Below, in pieces: positions 1 through 5,579 of a stretch of DNA of 7,892 nucleotides. Source of the DNA: Minisyncoccota bacterium (GTDB lineage: Bacteria; Patescibacteriota; Minisyncoccia; Phycocordibacterales; Phycocordibacteraceae); assembly GCA_022844065.1 (NCBI GenBank), contig JALHML010000020.1, positions 1-7,892 on the forward strand. The letters run 5' to 3'. Under the pieces are notes generated by a model. That model worked only from the letters and a program-made list of their open reading frames with translations, had not been told where the DNA came from and made no database searches. The translations under genes and the position numbers were made by a program. Numbering within the stretch: the stretch's first letter is position 1; each line of letters starts with the position of its first letter.

Positions 1-711
1 GATCTGTTGATCATGGACGACATTCAGTTCTTCTCGAAGAAGGATAAGACGCAGGAAGAGCTCTTTCATCTCTTTAACGCCCTTTACGACAACAACAAGC
101 AGATTCTCTTCTCTTCTGATAGGGCACCAGCAGCTATTCCTGACATCGCAGATAGGCTTCGTGGACGCTTCGCGGCCGGTATGTCGATTGATATTGGGGA
201 GCCTGATACTGAAAGCCGTATGGCTATTGTGCGCAAGAAAGCTGCGTCACACGGAGTCTACCTCTCGGACGAGGTTATCGAACACATTGCGACCTCTATC
301 TCGGGCTCGATTCGTGAACTTGAGGGCGTCATTAACAGTGTGGTCTGCCACACGCAGGTGAAAGGTGTGCCACCAGACCTTGCAGAGGTGCGCCATTCAC
401 TCCGTTCCTTCGCACGGCCGCAGAAGACTGTGTCTGTAAAACATGTGGTGTCGAAAGTTGCTGAGTTCTACGGCATTGATGAGGAAAGTATCTATGAGAA
501 GACACGTAGAAGGGAGGTAGTGCGTCCGCGCCAGGTGATTATGTATATCCTTCGTGAGGATTTCAGTGTCTCGTATCCAACTATTGGTTCAAAGCTTGGA
601 GGTCGCGATCACACAACCGTCATACACTCATGTGAGAAGGTGAAAAGGGAGGTGCTTGTTGACCCGGATCTTGCAAAAGAGATCCAGGACATTAGAAGCC
701 TGTTGGTATAG
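1..711 (+). CDS. dnaA: Chromosomal replication initiator DnaA (5' end missing)
   Basis: DnaA is the AAA+ initiator that binds DnaA boxes at oriC, oligomerises with ATP and opens the duplex. The frame is open from base 1, so the gene starts left of the window; 236 C-terminal residues remain and domains I-II and the Walker A region are lost. Visible in order: Walker B (LLIMDDIQFF, fragment residues 2-11), sensor I stretch (ILFSSDRAP, about 35-43), the arginine-finger region (DRLRGRF, about 51-57), sensor II (SIRELEG, about 103-109, Arg105), then domain IV from about 143 with the helix-turn-helix and the DnaA signature GGRDHTTVIH (about 200-209), which contacts the DnaA box. It ends in TAG, followed at once by a candidate origin and dnaN, the classic order. 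No clear terminator follows it. The identification is secure from the Walker B and domain IV motifs. Confidence 0.97.
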   Translation, partial: DLLIMDDIQFFSKKDKTQEELFHLFNALYDNNKQILFSSDRAPAAIPDIADRLRGRFAAGMSIDIGEPDTESRMAIVRKKAASHGVYLSDEVIEHIATSISGSIRELEGVINSVVCHTQVKGVPPDLAEVRHSLRSFARPQKTVSVKHVVSKVAEFYGIDEESIYEKTRRREVVRPRQVIMYILREDFSVSYPTIGSKLGGRDHTTVIHSCEKVKREVLVDPDLAKEIQDIRSLLV

Positions 712-712
712 C

Positions 713-732
713 TGTTGAAAACCTATGGATAA
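713..732 (-). promoter_or_regulatory. Tandem DnaA-box-like nonamers
   Basis: TGTTGAAAA (713-721) and TATGGATAA (724-732) start 11 bp apart in the same orientation. Against the box complement TGTGGATAA they carry two mismatches and one mismatch. The arrangement resembles the common origin pattern in which two boxes run as TGTGGAAAA-CC-TGTGGATAA. It begins two bases after the dnaA stop codon. Confidence 0.55.
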
Positions 733-793
733 CCTTCGAAGAACTACGGGGATATGCAGGGGAAAGAAGGGTTTCCGAGAGGACAACAATTCC

Positions 794-802
794 TTATCCC
801 CA
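794..802 (+). promoter_or_regulatory. DnaA-box-like nonamer
   Basis: TTATCCCCA differs from the consensus TTATCCACA at one position and faces opposite to the pair at 713-732. A perfect 6+6 inverted repeat (809-822) follows a few bases later. Confidence 0.5.
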
Positions 803-888
803 GAACATCTCGTCCAGACGAGGCCGTCCTCAACAGGTTGTTTCCGACTGAAGCGCTTACAGAGAGCCAACCAATTGGACGGAAGGGG

Positions 889-917
889 TTGTCCCCCGTG
901 TCCACACCCCTAATAAT
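889..917 (+). promoter_or_regulatory. Candidate dnaN promoter, probably giving a leaderless mRNA
   Basis: TTGTCC (889-894, four of six matches to TTGACA) is followed by a 17-bp spacer and AATAAT (912-917, five of six matches to TATAAT). The ATG of dnaN begins 7 bp past the hexamer, where transcription would be expected to start. There is no Shine-Dalgarno sequence. The DnaA-box-like GTGTCCACA (898-906, two mismatches) lies inside the spacer, so DnaA binding could regulate this promoter; that part is inference. Confidence 0.5.
898..906 (+). promoter_or_regulatory. Weak DnaA-box-like nonamer in the dnaN promoter
   Basis: GTGTCCACA matches TTATCCACA at seven of nine positions, with the conserved TCCACA half intact. 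A CCCC spacer and an AT-rich run follow, the order described for bacterial basal unwinding elements (box, GC cluster, AT/trio region). Confidence 0.35.
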
Positions 918-923
918 AGGACT

Positions 924-2024
924 ATGATTATTACTTTAGATAAAAAAGAATTCTCAGAGGGAGTGCAGAGCGTTGCACGCTTCGCAGAGAGGAGGAGCGG
1001 TACCCTTCCGGTACTCGCAGGCATCGCAATCATCGCGGGAGATGATGGCATTAAGCTTCGTGCCACTAATCTTGAGACTGGCGTCGATCTGAAAGTCGAA
1101 GGCACGATCAAGAGCGATGGGGTTGTGGCGCTCCCAGCGGCAACTCTTCGTGATATAGCATCCTCGCTTTCCGGATCAGGGACTCTTACGCTTGAGCACT
1201 CGGGTGATACGGTCCTTGTAACAACCGGAAACGGCCGCTCAACACTCAAGACTCTCCCGTTCGAGGATTTCCCTACACTTCCGCTCCCTGAGTCCCCACG
1301 GGTGAAATTTGAGCTTCCAGGAAGTCTTCTTAAGGCACTTGTTACTTCTGTTGTTTCCTATGCATCTACTTCAACAGTACGTCCTGAACTCGCCTCTGTT
1401 CTCATTGCAGGTGAAGGAGCTGCGCTTAAGGCAGTTGCAACAGACTCTTTCCGGTTAGCTGAGAAGAAAGTATCGCTCTCAAGTTCCATTGATGCGTTCT
1501 CAATGCTTATTCCTGCGAAGAACGCGATTGATATCATGCAGACTCTACCGGACGAGACTATTGAGATAGCGGTTGATGAGCATCAGTGCGCCTTCTATTG
1601 GAAGAAAGGAGTCCTCACAACCCGCCTCGTTACGGCAAACTATCCAGACTACACCCAGATAATCCCTAAATCCTTCGTTTCTGAGGCAACCGTCCTTAAG
1701 AAGGACTTCGAGGCAGCACTTCGCCGTACAGCTATCTTCTCAGACACCTTCCAGAAGGTGCGTCTTGGATTCGATGCAGGATCGAAGGCTGTTGCACTCT
1801 CGGCGCAGAATGCGGATGTAGGGGATTCAGCTGAATCTATCCCCGCGGCTATTTCAGGAGACGCGGTTGAGCTCTCCTTTAACCATCGATATCTCTCTGC
1901 ACCTATCTCAACGATTGCAGCTGAAAGTATTTCGTTGTCCGCAAGTGGTATTGGAAGGGCAATGGTTATGCGTGGATCAGGAGATACGTCGTTCTTGTAT
2001 CTTGTGATGCCGATGAATCAATAG
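924..2024 (+). CDS. dnaN: DNA polymerase III beta subunit (sliding clamp)
   Basis: DnaN forms a homodimeric ring that tethers DNA polymerase III and other clamp-binding proteins to DNA. The 366-residue product has the standard length and the three-domain layout. The N-terminus (MIITLDKKEF, then a TLPVLAG stretch near residues 27-33) matches the usual DnaN opening, the ATNLETGVDL segment matches the family's TDLEM-type stretch, and the protein ends in YLVMPMNQ, the counterpart of the VMPMRL end that lines the protein-binding cleft. The start is set by homology: ATG 924 gives the expected N-terminus although no Shine-Dalgarno is present. It lies 212 nt after dnaA across the candidate origin, with its own promoter candidate. 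A diverged copy of an intergenic repeat begins at its stop codon. Identification is secure. Confidence 0.97.
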   Translation: MIITLDKKEFSEGVQSVARFAERRSGTLPVLAGIAIIAGDDGIKLRATNLETGVDLKVEGTIKSDGVVALPAATLRDIASSLSGSGTLTLEHSGDTVLVTTGNGRSTLKTLPFEDFPTLPLPESPRVKFELPGSLLKALVTSVVSYASTSTVRPELASVLIAGEGAALKAVATDSFRLAEKKVSLSSSIDAFSMLIPAKNAIDIMQTLPDETIEIAVDEHQCAFYWKKGVLTTRLVTANYPDYTQIIPKSFVSEATVLKKDFEAALRRTAIFSDTFQKVRLGFDAGSKAVALSAQNADVGDSAESIPAAISGDAVELSFNHRYLSAPISTIAAESISLSASGIGRAMVMRGSGDTSFLYLVMPMNQ

Positions 2025-2050
2025 GTTCGATCCCTAGTCTGCCAGCAAAA
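2024..2050 (+). repeat. Diverged third copy of the intergenic repeat
   Basis: GGTTC directly at the dnaN stop, then GTCTGCCAGCAAAA (2037-2050), parallels GGTTC ... GACTGCCAGTAAAA at 3248-3279 (5 of 5 and 12 of 14 matches). The middle is 5 bases shorter here, so the relationship is tentative. Confidence 0.3.
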
Positions 2051-2052
2051 GG

Positions 2053-2058
2053 TAGAAT
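2053..2058 (+). promoter_or_regulatory. -10-like hexamer before the cutA-like gene
   Basis: TAGAAT matches TATAAT at five of six positions and ends 6 nt before the ATG, so a transcript from it would be nearly or fully leaderless. No good -35 is seen at 16-18 bp. A weak AAAGG (2048-2052) sits 12 nt before the ATG, rather far for a ribosome binding site. Confidence 0.4.
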
Positions 2059-2064
2059 ATTCTC

Positions 2065-2373
2065 ATGACCTACTACCAAGTATTCGTAAGCGCAGAGAAC
2101 AAGGAACAGGCCGCTGCAATTCTTGATGCGCTTCTAGAAAAGCGACTGGTGCTTGGTGGTCCGATACTTGAGGGACCGGCGCAGTTCTGGTGGAAAGGGG
2201 AGCGTATAGAAATGAGCTATGCATATCTTGTAACCTATACGACCGATAAATATAAGGATGCGGTTATGCGCACCGCAGCCGAAGCTTCAAAAGAGGAAGT
2301 CCCGATGATTTCTTTCATCCCATTCGAGGGCAATCCTGAACTATTTGCACTTATTGATAAAACTCTAGGCTAA
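2065..2373 (+). CDS. cutA: CutA-like protein (CutA1 / divalent-cation tolerance family)
   Basis: The 102-residue product fits the small trimeric CutA1 family (usually about 100-115 residues), a PII-like ferredoxin fold. Visible: an N-terminal strand YYQVFVSAENKEQAAAILDALLEKRL, matching the family's VFVTAPNEEVAEKIARALVEEKL-type start; FWWKGERIE (residues about 41-49), matching the SIYWWKG motif; and EVPMISFIPFEGNPELFALI (about 77-96), matching EVPEIIALPIEDGNEEYL. The usual His-Pro-Tyr before EVP is replaced by Ser-Lys-Glu, and the LAAC segment is LVLGGP, so metal-binding details may differ. The family is linked to copper tolerance in Escherichia coli, but its molecular role is unsettled. It is a separate unit 40 nt after dnaN; no terminator is evident behind it. 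Confidence 0.8.
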   Translation: MTYYQVFVSAENKEQAAAILDALLEKRLVLGGPILEGPAQFWWKGERIEMSYAYLVTYTTDKYKDAVMRTAAEASKEEVPMISFIPFEGNPELFALIDKTLG

Positions 2374-2380
2374 GTAAAAG

Positions 2381-2402
2381 GGTTCCAGTATCGTCCCAGA
2401 CT
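2381..2402 (+). repeat. 22-bp imperfect direct repeat, left copy
   Basis: It matches 3248-3269 at 19 of 22 positions in the same orientation. All three differences are transitions, clustered at repeat positions 8, 9 and 11. Both copies share the ends GGTTCCA and CGTCCCAGACT. It begins 7 nt after the stop of the cutA-like gene. Together the two copies bracket the orphan membrane-protein unit. Confidence 0.75.
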
Positions 2403-2417
2403 CTAATCCCTCTAAAT

Positions 2418-2446
2418 TTGACAACACCTAATACGAGTTCTACTCT
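2418..2446 (+). promoter_or_regulatory. Candidate promoter of the orphan membrane-protein gene
   Basis: A perfect TTGACA (2418-2423) is followed by a 17-bp spacer and TACTCT (2441-2446), which keeps the most conserved -10 positions T1, A2 and T6. Transcription would start near 2453 and give a leader of about 130 nt, unlike the apparently leaderless neighbours. Confidence 0.5.
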
Positions 2447-2487
2447 ACTAAAAGTCTGTGTACCTTGGCAGATTGAGAGAAATGAAG

Positions 2488-2572
2488 CGTGTCCTAGCGA
2501 ACCGAAAACTCGTTAGACATGAGGCACGAACGCCTCCATTCTCTGGCCACGAACGGCCAACGCAAGGTGAGG
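2488..2572 (+). promoter_or_regulatory. Structured 5' leader: three hairpins, two with identical ACGAAC loops, then a Shine-Dalgarno
   Basis: Hairpin 1 pairs 2489-2500 with 2510-2520 (11 bp, one bulged C at 2493, two G-U pairs, 9-nt loop). Hairpin 2 abuts it: GAGGC-ACGAAC-GCCTC (2521-2536). After 7 nt comes hairpin 3: TGGCC-ACGAAC-GGCCA (2544-2559). Hairpins 2 and 3 differ in stem sequence but share the hexaloop and its C-G closing pair, as expected if RNA structure plus a fixed loop is under selection. AAGGTGAGG (2564-2572) follows as a ribosome binding site 9 nt before the ATG. The layout resembles a cis-regulatory RNA or protein-binding leader. It recalls guanidine-II (mini-ykkC) riboswitches, with twin hairpins and ACGR loops near the ribosome binding site, but the loop is six bases rather than four. 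The ligand is unknown. Confidence 0.6.
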
Positions 2573-2581
2573 TAAAGAACA

Positions 2582-3184
2582 ATGACGGTCATCGGATTCG
2601 ACGAACTCGCCGAACTCGCCCGTGAGAACAAGCTGCCCGAATTTCTAACCAGCCGCTTCAAAGGCTCAAAAGAAGTTCTGCTTCACTATCCGGACTCGAT
2701 GCCCAAGAACATGGTTAATTGGATGCTCGCACTCATGTTTCTCGGGTCTACATTGATTTTCTCTGGTACGTATGCTGTTGGCTATTTCTTCTCGCCTCTT
2801 GCAGCGATCCTTCCGTTCGTTCTCGGGGTTCTTTTCGCGACACTAGGATTGCACGGTCTCGTGAAGTACGGCAGGAAGGAGGATGCGCTGATAGGGATGG
2901 GTAAAGTCCTCTCGAAGATAACCGATTGGACTGACACAACACCTGCCGAGTTCGGCAGTCTCTCTTACGGGCAGCAAAAAGGCCTCATAGACACAATGAT
3001 GACCTCGCTCTGCAAGGGAGTACTCGATTTCCAGGAGGAGAAACGGGGTCAAAATCCCGACAACTGGCGGCTAGATCATCAGATGCTCATGGATGAAATT
3101 GCCACCCGATTCGACACCCTCAAGCCTTTCGGCCCCACGCCTGCTGGCTACGGATACTATTTCACGCTCGCGAAGGAGGGCTGA
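2582..3184 (+). CDS. Unrecognised two-helix membrane protein (200 residues)
   Basis: I do not recognise this family. The protein has a soluble, mixed-charge N-terminal part (1-44, MTVIGFDELAELARENKLPE onwards), two hydrophobic segments (about 46-69 and 72-95) separated by a very short turn at FFSP, which suggests a membrane hairpin with both ends on the same side, and a soluble C-terminal part (about 96-200). A YGRKED cluster just after the second helix fits a cytoplasmic location for the ends by the positive-inside rule. The C-terminal part contains SLSYGQQKGLIDTMM (about 126-140), a charged QEEKRGQNPDNWRLD stretch (151-165), one cysteine (144), and a Gly/Tyr/Phe-rich end, GPTPAGYGYYF. There is no signal peptide and no catalytic motif I can name. 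The start is supported by AAGGTGAGG 9 nt upstream, the only strong Shine-Dalgarno in the window. It has its own promoter, structured leader and terminator, so it is transcribed alone. Confidence 0.85.
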   Translation: MTVIGFDELAELARENKLPEFLTSRFKGSKEVLLHYPDSMPKNMVNWMLALMFLGSTLIFSGTYAVGYFFSPLAAILPFVLGVLFATLGLHGLVKYGRKEDALIGMGKVLSKITDWTDTTPAEFGSLSYGQQKGLIDTMMTSLCKGVLDFQEEKRGQNPDNWRLDHQMLMDEIATRFDTLKPFGPTPAGYGYYFTLAKEG

Positions 3185-3201
3185 TCTTTATCGACAGACG
3201 C

Positions 3202-3240
3202 GCGCCCGGCTGGACTTGTTCCGGCTGGGCGCTCTCTTTT
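3202..3240 (+). terminator. Intrinsic terminator of the orphan membrane-protein gene
   Basis: GCGCCCGGCTGG (3202-3213) pairs over 12 bp (two G-U) with 3221-3232 around a 7-nt loop, followed by TCTCTTTT. This is a strong Rho-independent terminator starting 17 nt after the stop codon. Confidence 0.92.
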
Positions 3241-3247
3241 ATACAAA

Positions 3248-3269
3248 GGTTCCAACACCGTCCCAGACT
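3248..3269 (+). repeat. 22-bp imperfect direct repeat, right copy
   Basis: It matches 2381-2402 at 19 of 22 positions. It lies between the two terminators, outside any gene, and continues as GCCAGTAAAA, which resembles the end of the diverged copy after dnaN. Confidence 0.75.
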
Positions 3270-3281
3270 GCCAGTAAAACA

Positions 3282-3310
3282 AAAACCGCACTTAATGCGG
3301 TTTTGCTTTA
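3282..3310. terminator. Bidirectional terminator between convergent genes
   Basis: AAAACCGCA-CTTAA-TGCGGTTTT (3282-3304) is a perfect 9-bp stem. On the minus strand the stem is followed by further T residues (GGTTTTTGTTTT), 12 nt after the penicillin-binding-protein stop, so that gene is the main client. On the plus strand TTTTGCTTT follows, which would back up the terminator at 3202-3240. Confidence 0.88.
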
Positions 3311-3316
3311 TCAAGA

Positions 3317-5521
3317 CTAATTATTCTCCTGCCGCTGTCTCCTGCGTTCCTCTCGTTCAAGATCTCGACGCTCATCGTCAGTTAACTCTGGTTCAGGTTC
3401 AATGTCTGGTGTTGTTGTGGCTGTCTGCTGCTGCATCGCACCCGTCCATAGCTGAATTGGCGTTTCCCAGTACGCGAGTTGTGGATCAGCGTATGGATTA
3501 ATTGGTGGAGGACCCTGAGGGTTCTCTTTATTTGTTAAGAGAAGAAGGGAATGGTAGCTCACAACACCGCGAAGTACCGGTGGCGCGCTCTCAGGAATAC
3601 CTGGGGGTTCGTTAAAGTATTCCTTCGGTACTTTCGTGAGGGCAACATCCATAAACGCACGCCACATTGGCGCTACGATATATCCCGCAATCTCCTTTAG
3701 CATCGGAGTGTTGTCGTTGTTTCCGGCCCATACGGCAACCGCGAGTGTAGGAGAATAGCCAACCGTCCACGCATCGCGTGATTCGTTGGTGGTACCTGTT
3801 TTTGCGGCGACGTCGTAGTCAGGGATGGAAAGTGGATTAACAGGGTTATAGGAAGGAATACGAGCCTGATTGTCAGACATGATGTCTGCAATCTGTCGCG
3901 CAACACCCTGGTCAATAGCTTGCTCTGGCGCTGGGGTGAATTTCTCGATGACACGCCCTTTCATGTCACGGATCTCGAGAATGCCGGTCGGGGGATTCCT
4001 CACTCCATCGTTTGCGAACACCCCCATAGCACTCGCCATTTGGAGAGGGGAGACCTCAGCAGCGCCGAGCGCGAAAGAAAGTCCGTAGTCCTTGGCAGTG
4101 CCAAGGTTCGTGATACCCATGCGGGTTGAAAGGTTGATGACGTTATTGACGCCCGCGAGATAGAGCACCTTCACTGCCGGAATGTTGATTGACTGCGCTA
4201 GAGCGGTACGGAACGTCATAGGACCTCGGAAGGTAAGGTCGTAGTTCTGAGGTGCGTAACACGGAGGCGCGCTGTTGCTGGTATCTGAAGGCGAGCACGC
4301 GGTTGAGAATTGTGTTGGTACATCAAAGATAACGGTCTCTGGTGTGTATCCCTTCTCAAGTGCTGCCGCATACACAAACGGCTTGAATGCGGACCCCGGC
4401 TGGCGAGGAGCAACGGCGACGTTGTAATTTCCCGGAATAATCTCATCAAAGTAATCGCGTGACCCAACCATGGAGAGAATTTGTCCAGTCTTCGGGTCTA
4501 TGGCAACCAAGGCGGCGTTCGAAGCATTGAATCTTGCCGCGTTCGCGAGCGCGTACCCCTTTACGATTGATTGCGCTGCGTTCTGCATTTCTGCATCGAG
4601 TGTCGTTATAACGGAGAGGCCTTGGGTAACGACGTCTGGGCCGTATTTTTTCTCAAGGAGCCCTTCAATATAGAAGACAAAGTGTGGCGCGAGGATTGAG
4701 TTGTTCTGTTGGCGACTGAACACAACAACCTCACGCTTTGCAGCGGCTGCCTCTTCTGCACTGAGGTACCCGAGGTACTCCATGCGATCGATTACATAAT
4801 TCTTACGTATATCAAGTTCGTCCCGGTTGTTGCCGTACGGGGAGTAGTAGGTTGGAAGTTGCGGAATTGCGGCGAGATATGCGGCCTCAGCAACAGAGAG
4901 ATCAATCGCACTTTTTCCATAGAAAGATCGTGCTGCAACCTCAGCGCCATACATCGTCCCACCATATGGCGTTACGTTGAAATAGAATTCAAGAATCTGG
5001 TCCTTGGTGTACTTTTGCTCAAGTTTCCAGGCAAGAACCCACTCCTGAAACTTACGAATTGGCGTCTTACTACCAGAGAGAATCGTATTCTTCACCACCT
5101 GCTGTGTGATGGTTGATCCACCCTGCGCAAAGGACAGGGTCTGGATATCTACCCAAATAGCTCTCGCAATAGCCTTCAAGGACACACCGCTGTGGTTGTA
5201 GAAGTCCGAGTCTTCAATGGCGATGGCTGCTCTCTGGAGATTCGGTGAGATTTCAGAAAGAGGAACAACATTCCGACGCACATCGTGATTAAGATCGTAC
5301 AAAACGGTCTTCCCGGTGCGGTCGTAAATCTTCGTGGACTGCGCTACTTTGCGAGAATCAAAAGAGTTGAGGTCCGGGATAGGAGTAAGAGCGGCCCAAA
5401 GGATACCCGCACCAGCAAGGAGCATAAGTCCGCCGATAATAATGAACACCGCACGCAGCATTGGATGCGGATTCTCAAGATGTCCCCGGACATTTAGCTT
5501 TTTACGAGGGCGCTTCGGCAT
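3317..5521 (-). CDS. Class A penicillin-binding protein (glycosyltransferase + transpeptidase, PBP1-type)
   Basis: This bifunctional peptidoglycan synthase polymerises lipid II into glycan strands and cross-links stem peptides outside the membrane. Of 734 residues: a short basic cytoplasmic tail, one membrane anchor (about 22-46), a GT51 domain with EDSDFYNHSG (103-112, catalytic Glu103), GGSTITQQ (134-141), RKFQEW (156-161) and ILEFYFN (176-182), then a transpeptidase domain with SAFK (nucleophile Ser377, Lys380), SIN (444-446) and KTGT (574-577). All catalytic motifs are intact. The only two cysteines, 409 and 421, lie in one loop outside the membrane and could form a disulfide. The C-terminal tail (about 697-734) is Thr/Pro-rich, then strongly charged (DDERRDLEREERRRQRQ), and looks disordered or helical. 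No Shine-Dalgarno precedes the ATG. It lies 58 nt after an acidic mini-ORF. mrcA, ponA or pbpF-type symbols cannot be separated from sequence alone. Confidence 0.96.
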   Translation of the reverse strand: MPKRPRKKLNVRGHLENPHPMLRAVFIIIGGLMLLAGAGILWAALTPIPDLNSFDSRKVAQSTKIYDRTGKTVLYDLNHDVRRNVVPLSEISPNLQRAAIAIEDSDFYNHSGVSLKAIARAIWVDIQTLSFAQGGSTITQQVVKNTILSGSKTPIRKFQEWVLAWKLEQKYTKDQILEFYFNVTPYGGTMYGAEVAARSFYGKSAIDLSVAEAAYLAAIPQLPTYYSPYGNNRDELDIRKNYVIDRMEYLGYLSAEEAAAAKREVVVFSRQQNNSILAPHFVFYIEGLLEKKYGPDVVTQGLSVITTLDAEMQNAAQSIVKGYALANAARFNASNAALVAIDPKTGQILSMVGSRDYFDEIIPGNYNVAVAPRQPGSAFKPFVYAAALEKGYTPETVIFDVPTQFSTACSPSDTSNSAPPCYAPQNYDLTFRGPMTFRTALAQSINIPAVKVLYLAGVNNVINLSTRMGITNLGTAKDYGLSFALGAAEVSPLQMASAMGVFANDGVRNPPTGILEIRDMKGRVIEKFTPAPEQAIDQGVARQIADIMSDNQARIPSYNPVNPLSIPDYDVAAKTGTTNESRDAWTVGYSPTLAVAVWAGNNDNTPMLKEIAGYIVAPMWRAFMDVALTKVPKEYFNEPPGIPESAPPVLRGVVSYHSLLLLTNKENPQGPPPINPYADPQLAYWETPIQLWTGAMQQQTATTTPDIEPEPELTDDERRDLEREERRRQRQENN

Positions 5522-5532
5522 GATTTGACCAT

Positions 5533-5538
5533 GTTATC
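5533..5538 (-). promoter_or_regulatory. -10-like hexamer before the penicillin-binding-protein gene
   Basis: GATAAC (minus strand) matches TATAAT at four of six positions and ends 11 nt before the ATG. No Shine-Dalgarno is present. It lies just after the GC-rich hairpin at 5545-5564. Weak on its own. Confidence 0.25.
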
Positions 5539-5544
5539 ACGAAG

Positions 5545-5570
5545 AACGGCCCCGTGGGGCCGTTTTCTTA
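5545..5570. terminator. GC-rich hairpin between the acidic mini-ORF and the penicillin-binding-protein gene
   Basis: AACGGCCC (5545-5552) pairs with GGGCCGTT (5557-5564) around a CGTG loop. On the minus strand the tail is TTCTTC, a weak T-tract, 15 nt after the acidic ORF stop, so it may act as a leaky terminator or attenuator before the penicillin-binding-protein gene. On the plus strand the tail is TTTTCTT, which is better, but no plus-strand gene precedes it. Confidence 0.55.
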
Positions 5571-5579
5571 GAGGAGATT

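Larger units (their letters stand above)
712..945. other. oriC: Candidate replication origin (oriC) between dnaA and dnaN
   Basis: The 212-nt dnaA-dnaN spacer plus the first codons of dnaN has origin-like content. It holds a tandem pair of DnaA-box-like nonamers just after the dnaA stop (713-721 and 724-732), one on the opposite strand (794-802) and a weaker one (898-906). A short inverted repeat, CTCGTC-CA-GACGAG, lies at 809-822. After the last box comes CCCC and then an AT-rich run (911-945) that could be the unwinding element. Its top strand holds several CTA/TTA triplets, a partial match to the complement of DnaA-trio repeats. No box is a perfect TTATCCACA and the box count is low, so the call rests on location plus several near-matches. 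The ORFs that can be drawn here have no protein-like features. Confidence 0.6.

Noticed and set aside
725..913. ORF of 62 codons across the dnaA-dnaN spacer
   Set aside because: No start signal, low-complexity and unlike any protein; it covers the DnaA-box-like sites and is better explained as open frame by chance.
857..1249. Minus-strand ORF of 130 codons overlapping dnaN
   Set aside because: It lies opposite the well-supported dnaN frame and has no family features; a shadow frame.
2022..2044. tRNA-like 3' end (TAGG-TTCGATC-CCTA ... CCA) after dnaN
   Set aside because: Only a 4-bp T-stem; the acceptor spacing to CCA is wrong, and the D and anticodon arms would have to lie in the dnaN coding end where none fold.
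2379..2413. Possible terminator after the cutA-like gene (AGGGTT with AATCCCT)
   Set aside because: Six pairs with a bulge around a 20-nt loop and no T-tract; too weak to call.
2521..2559. Guanidine-II (mini-ykkC) riboswitch
   Set aside because: Two hairpins with ACGA in the loop and a 7-nt linker are suggestive, but the loops are hexamers closed by C-G, not ACGR tetraloops, and the gene is not a recognised guanidine-related transporter. Kept only as a resemblance.
4709..5116. Plus-strand ORF of 135 codons inside the PBP gene
   Set aside because: Antisense to the intact transpeptidase/glycosyltransferase frame, with no recognisable domain or initiation signal.
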